Source: Leptospira johnsonii (GTDB lineage: Bacteria; Spirochaetota; Leptospiria; Leptospirales; Leptospiraceae). Taken from it: DNA of 64,000 nucleotides. The notes under the pieces are model-generated. The model did not search any database. It worked only from the letters and a program-made list of their open reading frames with translations, and was not told where the DNA came from. The first letter of the stretch is position 1. Each line of letters opens with the position of its first letter. The translations under genes were made by a program, and so were the position numbers. Where the stretch lies: assembly GCF_003112675.1 (NCBI RefSeq), contig NZ_BFAY01000006.1, positions 1 to 64,000 on the forward strand, given 5' to 3'. Below are positions 1 to 8,527 of this stretch, one piece after another.

Positions 1-90
1 AACAAATCGGTGAGTCACGCTACTCTATATGTTTTCGAAGAGACTTTCTCTTCTTCTTTAATCCCTAACATCCTAATTTAGTTTATAATC

Positions 91-119
91 TGAGATGATT
101 CTCAATGTGAGTCACATTG
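91..119. promoter_or_regulatory. Two overlapping inverted repeats (operator-like)
   Basis: TGAGA-tgat-TCTCA lies at 91-104. The perfect 17-bp palindrome CAATGTGAGTCACATTG lies at 103-119 and overlaps the first base pair of the dispersed repeat. Symmetry this exact suggests a dimeric repressor site or a DNA hairpin. The TGTGA/TCACA halves recall CRP-family half-sites, but their spacing of one base is too short for a standard CRP site. No regulator can be assigned. Confidence 0.4.
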
Positions 120-268
120 TTGGAGTTCCTACAGGGGAGTTGAGATCGCCCCCACCCAGATTCGGGTGGAGGAGGCGGGCTTGTGGGAGAAGTCATTCCC
201 CCTATATACTAAAATCCTTAAAACTGCAATCCCAATTTTCACCCAACACTCATGTTGGAATTCCAACA
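118..268 (+). repeat. 151-bp dispersed repeat, copy 1
   Basis: The element starts with TGTTGGAGTTCCTACA (118-133) and ends with the perfect palindrome TGTTGGAATTCCAACA (253-268), so its ends are near-identical inverted repeats. The interior has a hairpin, CCACCC (152-157) pairing with GGGTGG (164-169). A second copy of exactly the same length lies in opposite orientation at 14819-14969, with both terminal 16-mers identical and a similar GC-rich core. There is no coding capacity for a transposase. I read it as a MITE-like or REP-like non-autonomous element. I see no clear target-site duplication. Confidence 0.8.
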
Positions 269-385
269 AATGACTCCAAAGTCTAAATGTGTTTTTCATA
301 AGAAATAACTTAAACTTAACATAATCCTAAATGAATTTCCTTAAATTCTTAAGATCTTTTGCAGGAAATTTTTTGAATAAAAAGT

Positions 386-1033
386 ATGTTATTCGTCTTT
401 AGTAATATTAGAAGGTATTTACATACTTTTTGTTGGATGCAAACGGATACCTGGAAACTTGCAATAGGCGGACTAACGGTAATATTTCCGTTAATCTATT
501 TTCTACCTAGCTCATCTTCTGGAATGATGGAAGCGGACAGAAGCCTTCCGGAATTTTGGTTAAATGAAGGAGATGGTAAAACTACAGATTTACGCAAGAC
601 TCTAAGCGGGAAAGAAAATCTGGTCTATTTCGGATATCTAAGTTGCAAGACTGTTTGTCATGGCAGTTTGAAAAAATTGAAAAATCTCATTTCGGCAAAA
701 AGTAATCTAAGACTAGTATTCGTAAGTTTAGATCCAGAATTTGATACTGAAGAACGTTTTGAAAAATATTTTTCCGATCTAAAAGCAGAGACTAAATTTA
801 TTCGATTAGAATCAAGGGGTAGGGCTTTCTTACTTGCCAGGCTTTTCGGGAGCATGGTGTTTTCTTCAGATACAAATGGAGATATAGAACATCCTGATTC
901 CGTCTTTTGGGTCAATTCTCAAGGAAGGATCAAAGGATTAATTTCCGAATTTGATAAACATTGGGATCAGAATCCAAATGAACTTATAAAATTCATAAGC
1001 AACGAAAAAGAACAAAAGTCCCAAATTAATTAA
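386..1033 (+). CDS. SCO1/SenC-family thioredoxin-fold protein
   Basis: The 215-residue protein has one N-terminal membrane segment (about residues 24-40) followed by a thioredoxin-like domain. The SCO signature is visible: a CxxxC pair (Cys87-Lys-Thr-Val-Cys91) in a VYFGYLSCKTVC context, and a downstream His169 in EHPDSVFWVN where SCO proteins place their third copper ligand. SCO proteins act on the outer face of the inner membrane, delivering copper to or reducing the CuA site of cytochrome oxidase. No oxidase genes are nearby. An in-frame stop lies just upstream of the ATG at 386. The SD is weak, and a start at 437 would remove the first 17 residues. Confidence 0.85.
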   Translation: MLFVFSNIRRYLHTFCWMQTDTWKLAIGGLTVIFPLIYFLPSSSSGMMEADRSLPEFWLNEGDGKTTDLRKTLSGKENLVYFGYLSCKTVCHGSLKKLKNLISAKSNLRLVFVSLDPEFDTEERFEKYFSDLKAETKFIRLESRGRAFLLARLFGSMVFSSDTNGDIEHPDSVFWVNSQGRIKGLISEFDKHWDQNPNELIKFISNEKEQKSQIN

Positions 1034-1071
1034 GCGATTCATAATAAACGAAAATACAAACCGGGGATCGT

Positions 1072-2685
1072 TTGAAAGATCTAATCCCCAAAAACCCGAA
1101 AATTGAACCTATAAATAAAATCCCTCCGGGAAAAAATATGAATCAGCTCCATTACAAACAAAATATACAAGATTTAGCCAGGCTGAAATTCAAGGAAGAG
1201 ACGACAAAAGTAGATCGTTTCTTCTACATCCTTCTCTTAGCCCATATTCCTTTTGCATTCTTATTATCTTTAGAATATGGAACCTGGAAGTTCGTGCTAA
1301 AGTCTTCCATGGTAATCGTAATACTTTCCACCATCGGTTTTTCCTTCTTAAGGGGGTCATATTTATTAAGGATCTTAAACGCCGTACTCATTATGGCTTG
1401 GTCTGGGATACTGATCCAGTCCCAGTTTGGAAGGATAGAGATGCATTTTCATGTCTTCGTTGCGTTGGCTTTTCTTCTCTATTATAGAGACTGGAAAACA
1501 CTTCTACCCGGAGCATTATATATCGCGGTCCACCATGGCTTATTGTCCTTATGCCAGAGCATAGGATACAAAATTTCCGAAACTCCTATAATAATATTCA
1601 ACTATGGTAATGGCTGGGATATCGTGCTATTACATGCAATTTTCGTAATTTTCGAGACAGGAATACTAATATACTTTTCTATAACCTTCAGAGAGGAATT
1701 TTTAAACCAGGCAATGAACCTGGCGGAATTGGAAGAAGTCCGAAAATTTAATGTTTCCATCCAGGGAGAAGTCAGAGAAAAATCCGAATCTGTAAACAGT
1801 ATTTTAGAAAGTTTAGTCCAGAGCTCATCAACAGTAGCGGATAAAACGACTGACCAAGCAAATAATCTAGAAGAAATCAATGTCAGTATGAATCAGATCT
1901 CTGATGCAGTCTCCGATGTATCTGATTCTGCCAAAAAACAGCTAGAAGCAACAAGCACTCTGGAAAATTCTTTCCAAAATTTAGAGGTCAGTTTCCAGGA
2001 AATGGAAGCCGGGCTTGTTTCCACAAAGGCTTTATTCGAGACAGCATGGAAACACGCGAGAGAATCGGAAGAAAGTCTAATGGCGATCGAAAAATCCATC
2101 AAAAGAATTGAATCTAGCTCTTCCAGTACTACTGCGAAATTAGGGACGATTACTGATATTGCTGATAAAGTAAATCTTCTCGCCTTAAACGCATCCATAG
2201 AGGCAGCAAGAGCAGGAGAACATGGAAGAGGTTTTGCGGTGGTCGCAGATGAGATCTCAAAATTAGCGGACCAAACGGCTAGCACTATTAAAGAAATCTC
2301 CAGACTGATCCGCGATGGTAAAGACGAGATGACCAAAAACACGGATATAGTTCAGACAGGTACAAAAACCATCTCCTTGATCTTGGACGATGTGGATTCT
2401 ATCAAAGAAAGCCTAGATTCTTTCTTTTTACTTTTGGGAAAACAAACGAATATCAGGGTTACAGTGGCCGGTGCTCTGTTCAATGCGGGAAAAATTTCCC
2501 AAAACGTTCACCAAGCTACGGAAGCGGAAAAGAAAAGTCTGGAAGAGATTCGAAACTTTCTTGATCGGATTCAAAATTCGAACGCGGTCATTGCAACGAA
2601 AGCTGTTGAGGCTGCGGACCAGGCAAGAAAATGCGAAGAATTAAGCGGTTCTTTACAAAAACAGGTCCACGAATTTAAGGCATAA
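1072..2685 (+). CDS. Methyl-accepting chemotaxis protein
   Basis: This 537-residue chemoreceptor has a membrane domain of about six hydrophobic segments (residues 50-206) instead of the usual two-helix periplasmic sensor. It contains a His-rich stretch (MHFHVF, then AVHHGL) inside the membrane part. No HAMP domain is obvious. The cytoplasmic part is a long coiled coil whose tip (about residues 370-400) carries the hallmark [19 protein letters not shown], the site that engages CheA and CheW. It probably senses a membrane-soluble or intracellular signal. The frame opens with TTG at 1072 after GGGGA. An ATG at 1138 is an alternative that leaves all domains intact. Confidence 0.9.
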   Translation: MKDLIPKNPKIEPINKIPPGKNMNQLHYKQNIQDLARLKFKEETTKVDRFFYILLLAHIPFAFLLSLEYGTWKFVLKSSMVIVILSTIGFSFLRGSYLLRILNAVLIMAWSGILIQSQFGRIEMHFHVFVALAFLLYYRDWKTLLPGALYIAVHHGLLSLCQSIGYKISETPIIIFNYGNGWDIVLLHAIFVIFETGILIYFSITFREEFLNQAMNLAELEEVRKFNVSIQGEVREKSESVNSILESLVQSSSTVADKTTDQANNLEEINVSMNQISDAVSDVSDSAKKQLEATSTLENSFQNLEVSFQEMEAGLVSTKALFETAWKHARESEESLMAIEKSIKRIESSSSSTTAKLGTITDIADKVNLLALNASIEAARAGEHGRGFAVVADEISKLADQTASTIKEISRLIRDGKDEMTKNTDIVQTGTKTISLILDDVDSIKESLDSFFLLLGKQTNIRVTVAGALFNAGKISQNVHQATEAEKKSLEEIRNFLDRIQNSNAVIATKAVEAADQARKCEELSGSLQKQVHEFKA

Positions 2686-2770
2686 TAAACTTCAATACCT
2701 AAACTGGAAATTTATCCAAAAGTACGGAAAGAATTTTCCAATCCGCAAAATTTTTCGTTTGAAATATTTT

Positions 2771-2786
2771 CTTTCCAAAAGGAAAG
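2771..2786 (+). promoter_or_regulatory. Hairpin containing a GGAAAG Shine-Dalgarno-like arm
   Basis: CTTTCC-AAAA-GGAAAG forms a perfect 6-bp stem with a 4-base loop. The 3' arm is the only SD-like sequence ahead of the small exported protein that follows. It sits 7 bases before the in-frame TTG at 2794. If that start is used, the hairpin would mask the ribosome site. This is inference from sequence alone. Confidence 0.35.
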
Positions 2787-2811
2787 TTCCTATTTGTTTT
2801 CGGACCTTACC

Positions 2812-3093
2812 ATGAAAAAGTTTCTGTTTATCTCCGCTTCCGCATTAGCCGTTGCGGTATTTTTAGCAATTCCAGGCACAATTAGCTCCCAAAGCGGCGA
2901 TATCGAAGCAGCAATCCAAGCTGCTTGCAACCGTTTGGTCGAAGGCGGACTGTACAAAAGCTGCAAACCGGCGCCAGGATTCTCACTCGGACAAGGTTAC
3001 TACAGCCAATCCGCTCAAATCAAATGCCAATGTGAGAACAAATCAGACAACGGAAAAACGATCGTTACCATTTCGCTCTGGCAAGGATATTGA
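2812..3093 (+). CDS. Small exported cysteine-containing protein
   Basis: I do not recognise the family. From the ATG at 2812 the product is 93 residues and opens with a clear Sec signal peptide (MKKFLFISASALAVAVFLAI, cleavage near the following PGTISSQS). The mature part is about 70 residues with four cysteines, two of them as CQC near the C-terminus, which could form disulfides in the periplasm. An in-frame TTG at 2794 has better SD spacing (GGAAAG, 7 bases) but would add six residues before the signal peptide, so the start is uncertain. The gene stands alone and converges on the lipoprotein gene that follows. Confidence 0.7.
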   Translation: MKKFLFISASALAVAVFLAIPGTISSQSGDIEAAIQAACNRLVEGGLYKSCKPAPGFSLGQGYYSQSAQIKCQCENKSDNGKTIVTISLWQGY

Positions 3094-3119
3094 TCCTTCC
3101 AAATTGGATCCCGGCTTGG

Positions 3120-3152
3120 TTTTCCAGAGTTTGAAATTTTGATTCTGGAAAA
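3120..3152. terminator. Hairpin between convergent genes
   Basis: TTTTCCAGA (3120-3128) pairs with TCTGGAAAA (3144-3152), with two further inner pairs, in the gap between two genes that converge here. The A/T-rich arms could serve as a bidirectional terminator. There is no separate long T tract. Confidence 0.4.
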
Positions 3153-3190
3153 GTCAGGCTTATGTCCAATAGCTCTAAAGAAAGAGTTAC

Positions 3191-3853
3191 TTATTTCGGA
3201 CATTTTTTCTGCTCCTTTCTTTTTGCGACGATATTCGAAATCACATCTTTGATCACATCCTTATAGTAGTATTGTCCTTCATTTTGGTCTTCTCCCGCCC
3301 AAAAAAAGAAAACCAAAGGCAGCCAAAGCCAAGATTTGACCTCATGTAGATACGTTTTCTTTAATAACAATTTCTGGTCTTCAAAAACGGAAACATCGAA
3401 ACTTTCAAACGCAGTCAGTCTACTAGGTAAAATGCTCAATGTCATTGTAGAAAGAAGTCTTCCTGCATATCCAATCCCTGAATAACTGATCTTATTATTG
3501 ATCTGAATAAATATTCCTTTTTGAACCTCCGTCCCTTGTTTATCGTTTGAGGCAAGAATCCCTGATTCATTAAAAACCTCCTTTGCCATTACGTCCAGAA
3601 CTGGGTGAGATTGGCCGTTGTATTTATCTTCCGTAACCTTGATATTCGTCCGTTTACCGTCAGGAGATTGTTCGGTATTGATATCAGGAGGAAGCCCGTT
3701 AATCAGAGTTTTAAAGGAAACAACGCTAAGACAGGAAGAAGGTTCCAAACTATTTCTGGAGAGAGCCGGATCTAGCGTATGATAATAAAGACAATTGAAA
3801 CTTATACTTGTTAGTAACCCAGTAAGGAAAATAGAAATGATAGGAGTTTTCAT
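3191..3853 (-). CDS. Putative lipoprotein of unknown function
   Basis: I do not recognise this 220-residue protein. It has a hydrophobic N-terminus ending in SISFNC, so Cys21 could be a lipidation site of the loose spirochete lipobox type. The middle is polar with no motif I can name. Near the C-terminus is a hydrophobic patch (SWLWLPLVFFFWAG) followed by a charged Lys-rich tail, which could be a second membrane contact. No good SD precedes the ATG. It lies downstream of the LamG-like gene on the same strand, separated by about 270 bases that hold no convincing gene. Confidence 0.65.
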   Translation of the reverse strand: MKTPIISIFLTGLLTSISFNCLYYHTLDPALSRNSLEPSSCLSVVSFKTLINGLPPDINTEQSPDGKRTNIKVTEDKYNGQSHPVLDVMAKEVFNESGILASNDKQGTEVQKGIFIQINNKISYSGIGYAGRLLSTMTLSILPSRLTAFESFDVSVFEDQKLLLKKTYLHEVKSWLWLPLVFFFWAGEDQNEGQYYYKDVIKDVISNIVAKRKEQKKCPK

Positions 3854-4125
3854 AATCTGCCATTGTGAATAGACTTAAGTCGACTTGGTCAAGAATAGTA
3901 AATAAATTATAATCAAAATTTGTTTGCCTGAGAGTGCAGAATCTAAGGATCCCTGTTTTTTTAGTTACTGATACCCGATCTAATGCGACATAATACCTAT
4001 TATCGGAAGTTGGAGATTGTGGGCCAGAAAAGAAATGCTGCAATATTTACGAACTTTCGCCCATGCACGGCATGCAACCAATCCTCTTAACAATCCCCCA
4101 AATCCGTCGAAGTGCCTACAAAATC

Positions 4126-4974
4126 TCAAAAATCACTCAGATCATCATGCAAGATCAGGTCGTCCAGATACACATTTGCATAATCAGTTCGAATCCCAGA
4201 AGTTCCCCAACTGAAAGTTCCATCTGTGATAGACAATTGCAGAACATTATCCACGTAAAAATCGATATGGTTTCCGATCGCAACTAGGGTTAGTTTGTAC
4301 CATTGTTTTGTTTGGAAAGACTTTGGATTTCCTGCCAGATCCTTTAAAGTTCCCGTTGCCAAGGTTGTATAAGTCCCACAGAGTTTTTTCTTAAAATATA
4401 CAGTTCCGTCGCTTCGGAGAGATGCCACATAGAGATCATTTTCGGTTCTGTATCTTGTAAATAGATGAATTCCTTGCCAACTGTCAGTAGCATCCTGCCA
4501 GGAATCTATATAAAACCTAGCCTCTAATGCTTGGTCCGTCCACTTCACCCGAGAGCCATTATTCAAACCCTGGATCAGCATCCTGAAATTATAATCTTCC
4601 GTTTTTGCCCTCTTATAAACCCCGCCGGAAAGATGTTTGGATACCAAGGTCCCGGAAGTAACTTCAATATGAGATTGCAACGCTTTGTTAGAACTTGCTT
4701 CTATTATGGCCCCGTCTGCATAAGTTTCGAAACCTTCGAACGAGACTCCTGCTGGCGTTTGCCAAGGATAGACTTCGCTGGATCCGCTGGGATAATAACC
4801 TGTTCCGGGAAAAAATTCGTAAGTTCCAGGAGGATTACAGGAACTCGCCTCCAGTTGGTTGATTGTATGGAAAGAAGGATCTAAAACTTGTTCCAGAATG
4901 AGATTCGTTCCAAAGTCAAAAACGCCTAAATACAGGAAACTAACAAAGCCTAACATTCTAAAGGTGGAAGTCAT
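4126..4974 (-). CDS. Exported LamG/concanavalin-like domain protein
   Basis: The 282-residue product begins with a signal peptide (MTSTFRMLGFVSFLYLGVF) and ends in a jelly-roll lectin-like domain (about residues 60-280). The pattern of short beta strands, with WYKLTLVAIGNHIDFYVD followed by a closing VYLDDLIL strand, is typical of LamG/concanavalin-like folds that bind glycans or act as accessory modules. No catalytic domain is attached. I choose the ATG at 4974 because GGGTGA sits 4 bases upstream of it. A start 12 bases earlier is possible. It probably acts in the periplasm or at the cell surface. The ligand is unknown. Confidence 0.75.
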   Translation of the reverse strand: MTSTFRMLGFVSFLYLGVFDFGTNLILEQVLDPSFHTINQLEASSCNPPGTYEFFPGTGYYPSGSSEVYPWQTPAGVSFEGFETYADGAIIEASSNKALQSHIEVTSGTLVSKHLSGGVYKRAKTEDYNFRMLIQGLNNGSRVKWTDQALEARFYIDSWQDATDSWQGIHLFTRYRTENDLYVASLRSDGTVYFKKKLCGTYTTLATGTLKDLAGNPKSFQTKQWYKLTLVAIGNHIDFYVDNVLQLSITDGTFSWGTSGIRTDYANVYLDDLILHDDLSDF

Positions 4975-5062
4975 CTTGTCACCCATCCATTTATTTTCGA
5001 TCCGAGATCAAATCCCTTCTACTTTCAAAAGTCAAGCCGTTAATTAGTATTACCGCGAATTG

Positions 5063-5569
5063 CTATCTTCGCTTAATCCTTCCATTAAATATTCTCTGAT
5101 TTAAAATGGAATCCAGAGAAAAGCGGCCTGCTCCGGATAAATATAGAAATAAACATCCGAGTGCCTGTGAATACTCGGATCGGATCTCATGCAGAACTGC
5201 CCAGATTCCGAGAACCGGTGGCGCTTGAGGCGGCGGTAACGGAGAAGTTCCGAATAAAAGAGGCAATTTAGTAAGATACATCGCAACTATCATCTCAGTA
5301 ATAAATACAATACTTAAAGGTTTTGTTAAAATTCCCAGTATCAGCATTGTTCCTCCGATAATTTCTAAACCACCTATAAATGATGCAGTCAGGTCTGGAT
5401 ACGAAAATCCTAACTTCGTAAATCTCCCGATTCCTTGATTTAAATAGAGGAATTTAATGACCCCTTCCCAGATAAAAACACCTCCTACAAGAATCCGGAT
5501 AATAATATGATTCCTATCATCCTTATCTTCCATGCGAAAGAAATGATTCATTAAATTGCTCAGATACAT
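5063..5569 (-). CDS. DoxX-family membrane protein
   Basis: This 168-residue integral membrane protein has about four hydrophobic helices. The opening helix reads IIIRILVGGVFIWEGVIKF and the second region has GGLEIIGGTMLILG, as in the DoxX/YphA family. Family members are small inner-membrane proteins, some tied to quinone or thiol redox chemistry, and most have no known function. A proline-rich loop (SPLPPPQAPPVLG) interrupts helices 3 and 4. The ATG is preceded by a good AAGGA. The gene is monocistronic and divergent from the glycosyltransferase across a 438-base spacer. Confidence 0.8.
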   Translation of the reverse strand: MYLSNLMNHFFRMEDKDDRNHIIIRILVGGVFIWEGVIKFLYLNQGIGRFTKLGFSYPDLTASFIGGLEIIGGTMLILGILTKPLSIVFITEMIVAMYLTKLPLLFGTSPLPPPQAPPVLGIWAVLHEIRSEYSQALGCLFLYLSGAGRFSLDSILNQRIFNGRIKRR

Positions 5570-6007
5570 AGTTTTTCCTTTGGTTTTTGCATTGGTTGAA
5601 TTACATACCTTTGCTCTATAAACTGTTTTACACTTAGATGATGAAAAGATATGAAAAGTAGAAAGAATACAATAAAGCCTGAATGAACGATAAAATTAGG
5701 AGTTTAAACTCCTCTGTGAAAACCTAACACAAAATTTTCTTTCCCCTTTTCATTCAAGTTACCCCTCTTTTCCTCCACTTTAGTCTAATAGATTGTTATA
5801 CTCACATTTTCTTGCTTATTGAATGAACCATAACCGATTACAAGAGGTAATATATTCATTAGACCGTATTACAAATTGTGAATAGACCGGTTTCTATTTC
5901 CAAAATCCTGCTGAGACTTCAGTCGGTCTTACATTTTTTATTTAGTATGTAATCAATTAATTACTTAAAATATTGAATTCAAAACTTCCAGATAGAAATT
6001 TGGTCCT
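5570..6007. other. AT-rich intergenic region between divergent genes
   Basis: These 438 bases separate the DoxX-family gene and the GT2/GtrA gene, so promoters for both should lie here. I see no credible ORF, RNA gene or terminator. One near-palindrome, GTAATCAATTAATTAC at 5949-5964 (one mismatched pair near its centre), is operator-like. The rest is low-complexity AT-rich sequence. Confidence 0.5.
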
Positions 6008-7168
6008 ATGCGACCCTCCGTTTCTATTATACTTCCTACATACAACGAAAGCAAAAACCTACCTATTGCTGCGGATAGGATTACCAGATCTTTATCCGAT
6101 TACCGTCATGAGATCATTGTGGTTGATGACGATAGCCCGGACCATACCTGGGAAGTCGCTGAACATCTTCAGGAAAAGATCCCACAACTTAAAGTGATCC
6201 GGAGATTGAGCGGAAAAGGATTATCTTCCGCAGTTCTTACGGGCATGGGCGCAGCAGAAGGAGAAGTTTTCGTGGTAATGGATTCGGACCTGCAACACGA
6301 CGAGAAAATTCTTCCAGAGATGATCCGTTCATTTTATGAAAGAGATGTCGATCTATGTCTAGGGACAAGATATGCCAAAGGTGGATCTACCGGAAAATGG
6401 TCCTTGGCAAGAATTGGGATCAGCAGATTTGCGAATTTTTTAGCAAAAGGTCTTTTGGGTCTACCTGTCTCAGATCCTATGAGCGGATATTTCGGGATCA
6501 AACGTTCCGTGTATTCGGATACTAAAAATTCTATCAACCCGAGAGGCTTTAAGATCCTTTTGGAATTTTTAGGCAGAAGTAAAGAAAATCTAAAAATAGA
6601 AGAGATCCCTTATACATTCCAGACCAGAATGTATGGAGAAACAAAACTCAATAATTCAGTGATCAAAAGTTTCTTTTTGGCCATCCTGGACATTCGTTTC
6701 GGAAAATGGGTCTCACCAACCTTCCTACTCTATTCTCTCGTAGGAGCAAGCGGAGTTCTTGTGAATCTAGTAGGATTTCTGATCGCAGAATTATGCAAAT
6801 TCCCGGATGTGCAAACCGGCATCTCATTCTTGGATCCTTTTTCACTTTCTGTATTTTTCGGGATAGAACTTTCAATCCTATCGAACTTCTTCTTGAATAA
6901 CTACTTTACATTTTATGAAAGAAGGTATTCTGGGAAAAATTTGGGATTTGGATTTTTTCTATTCCATTCCGTGAGTCTGATAGGCATTTTGGTTCAGATG
7001 TCCGCATTCCACTTTATCTACTATTCCATTTTCAAACAATGGAACGGAACATCTGAACTTACTTTAAAATTCGGTGCGGATATTCTTTCCATACTGACTG
7101 CGATGGTCTCGAATTATTTCCTGAATTCCAATCTGACCTGGTCCAAAAAGCCGGAACTAAAGATCTAA
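6008..7168 (+). CDS. GT2 polyprenyl-phosphate glycosyltransferase fused to GtrA domain
   Basis: Residues 1-230 are a DPM1-type GT2 domain. It has SIILPTYNES at the start, VVDDDSPD for nucleotide binding, and DSDLQHD carrying the DxD metal site. The enzyme would move a sugar from a nucleotide donor to polyprenyl phosphate on the cytoplasmic face. Residues 235-385 form four hydrophobic helices of the GtrA type, thought to help flip lipid-linked sugars. The fusion suggests synthesis and translocation of a sugar carrier for envelope glycosylation. The SD is weak. The next gene begins 86 bases downstream. Confidence 0.9.
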   Translation: MRPSVSIILPTYNESKNLPIAADRITRSLSDYRHEIIVVDDDSPDHTWEVAEHLQEKIPQLKVIRRLSGKGLSSAVLTGMGAAEGEVFVVMDSDLQHDEKILPEMIRSFYERDVDLCLGTRYAKGGSTGKWSLARIGISRFANFLAKGLLGLPVSDPMSGYFGIKRSVYSDTKNSINPRGFKILLEFLGRSKENLKIEEIPYTFQTRMYGETKLNNSVIKSFFLAILDIRFGKWVSPTFLLYSLVGASGVLVNLVGFLIAELCKFPDVQTGISFLDPFSLSVFFGIELSILSNFFLNNYFTFYERRYSGKNLGFGFFLFHSVSLIGILVQMSAFHFIYYSIFKQWNGTSELTLKFGADILSILTAMVSNYFLNSNLTWSKKPELKI

Positions 7169-7254
7169 AGTTTTAATTGATTTCTTCTCATAGAATTCTT
7201 AAATACTAAAGAAGAAGGCTCGGCCTTCTCAATCTTAAGTGATCGGAGAAGAAT

Positions 7255-7797
7255 ATGCCCAAGGTGCTCGTTCCTTTTGCAGACGGAATGGAAGAGATGG
7301 AAGCAGTCATCGTAGTAGACGTGCTTCGAAGGGCCGGGATAGAAGTAGTTTCTGCCGGAATCTCCACAAATACGATCATCGCTTCCAGAGGAGTAAAATT
7401 GGTCTCCGATTCTCTTTTGTCGGAAATAGATCCATCTAGTTTCGATATGATCGTTTTGCCTGGAGGAAACCAAGGCACAAAAAATCTGAACGCGAGTCCC
7501 TTGGTCTCGGAAATATTAAAGAATTTCAAAAAGGAAGATCGATGGATCGGCGCAATCTGTGCGGCACCGAACGTTCTACTGACTCATTCCATTCTTCAAA
7601 ACCAAAAATTCACTGCATTTCCGGGAAGTGTACCCGTAGACGAAAAATACACAGGAAGCAGATTGGAACTCTCAGATAAAATTTTGACTAGCATCGGTCC
7701 CGGTTCCGCATTCGAATTCTCATTGAAAATTGTAGAACTTCTCTCCGGAATTGAAAAACGAAAAGAAGTAGAAAAGAACTTACATCTTCCTTCTTAA
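7255..7797 (+). CDS. DJ-1/YajL-family protein
   Basis: The 180-residue protein fills a whole DJ-1/PfpI domain. The conserved acidic motif ADGMEEMEA (residues 9-17) and the nucleophile-elbow Cys102 in GAICAAP are present, as is LPGG at residues 68-71. DJ-1 family members protect against oxidative or carbonyl damage, and some have glyoxalase or deglycase activity. Which one applies here cannot be told from sequence. A GGAG SD precedes the ATG. The stop codon is one base from the start of the sirtuin gene, so the two are almost certainly co-transcribed and translationally coupled. Confidence 0.9.
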   Translation: MPKVLVPFADGMEEMEAVIVVDVLRRAGIEVVSAGISTNTIIASRGVKLVSDSLLSEIDPSSFDMIVLPGGNQGTKNLNASPLVSEILKNFKKEDRWIGAICAAPNVLLTHSILQNQKFTAFPGSVPVDEKYTGSRLELSDKILTSIGPGSAFEFSLKIVELLSGIEKRKEVEKNLHLPS

Positions 7798-7798
7798 A

Positions 7799-8527
7799 AT
7801 GCAAATATCTCCTGAGATAAAAGATAGGTTCAAGAACTCTAAAAATATCCTCGCACTCACTGGTGCTGGAATTTCCGCAGAAAGTGGAGTTCCTACATTT
7901 AGGGGAAAAGAAGGTCTTTGGAAACAATACAGAGCCGAGGAACTCGCAACTCCGCAGGCATTCTCCAGAGATCCTAAACTAGTTTGGGAATGGTATCTCT
8001 GGAGAATGGAATTGATCTCCACTAAATCTCCGAATCCCGCTCATTTCGCACTAGCAGAACTGGAAAGGAAAAGATCCGATTTTCATCTCATCACACAGAA
8101 CGTGGACGGTCTTCATAAAAGATCCGGTTCCGAAAAGATCATTGAGATCCACGGAAATATTTTTAGGAATAGATGTACCAATTGTAATCGAAAGTACGAC
8201 TCAGATGTTTCTAAACTCAAAAATTCTACTGGATGTCCGAACTGTAAAAGTATAGTTAGACCAGATGTTTTATGGTTTGGGGAAAGTTACGATACGGATC
8301 TATTAAATCGTGCCGTATCACTCGCAGAAAGATCGGAACTTCTTTTTGTAATCGGATCTTCCGGCGCTGTGGGAATTCCAGTCGAACTTGCCAGGATAGC
8401 CAAAGAAAATGGAGCATTCGTGATAGAGATCAATATTGATCCAAGCGGTTATAGCAAATATGCGGATCTATTCTTACAAGAAAAAGCTGGAGAAATTATC
8501 CCTGAACTTATTTCTTACTTTGTTTGA
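7799..8527 (+). CDS. cobB: Sir2-family NAD-dependent protein deacylase
   Basis: This 242-residue sirtuin shows GAGIS and FRG for NAD binding, TQNVDGLH, catalytic His118, and a zinc site of four cysteines (126, 129, 146, 149). Tyr66 and Arg69 (WYLWR) form the YxxR pair that in class III sirtuins such as SIRT5 and E. coli CobB binds acidic acyl groups, so desuccinylase or demalonylase activity is likely alongside deacetylation. It follows the DJ-1 gene with a one-base gap. Its 3' end overlaps the convergent SGNH-like gene by 13 bases. Confidence 0.93.
   Translation: MQISPEIKDRFKNSKNILALTGAGISAESGVPTFRGKEGLWKQYRAEELATPQAFSRDPKLVWEWYLWRMELISTKSPNPAHFALAELERKRSDFHLITQNVDGLHKRSGSEKIIEIHGNIFRNRCTNCNRKYDSDVSKLKNSTGCPNCKSIVRPDVLWFGESYDTDLLNRAVSLAERSELLFVIGSSGAVGIPVELARIAKENGAFVIEINIDPSGYSKYADLFLQEKAGEIIPELISYFV

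Larger units (their letters stand above)
1..385. other. Intergenic region with repeat element and palindromes
   Basis: No convincing gene lies in the first 385 bases. The stretch holds two short inverted repeats (91-104 and 103-119) and a 151-bp dispersed repeat (118-268). The rest is AT-rich and runs up to the SCO1-like gene. A 63-codon reading frame over 95-286 lies almost wholly within the repeat, resembles nothing I know, and is not called as a gene. Confidence 0.7.

Noticed and set aside
91..119. Fur-box reading of the palindromes near the left edge
   Set aside because: The sequence is symmetric but does not match the Fur 7-1-7 pattern or CRP spacing well, and the nearest gene is 265 bases away.
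95..286. 63-codon open frame at the left edge
   Set aside because: It lies almost entirely in the 151-bp repeat, has an Arg/Pro-rich composition dictated by the GC-rich core, and the second repeat copy does not keep the frame.
3750..4043. 97-codon minus-strand frame upstream of the 3191-3853 lipoprotein
   Set aside because: It overlaps the N-terminal signal sequence of the lipoprotein gene in another frame, has no SD, and has no recognisable domain.
5949..5964. GTAATCAATTAATTAC as a specific operator
   Set aside because: The near-palindrome is in very AT-rich sequence where such symmetry is common, and no second copy or known regulator supports it.
5973..6197. 74-codon plus-strand frame overlapping the GT2/GtrA start
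   Set aside because: The GT2 frame carries clear catalytic motifs from its ATG at 6008. The other frame is a shadow.
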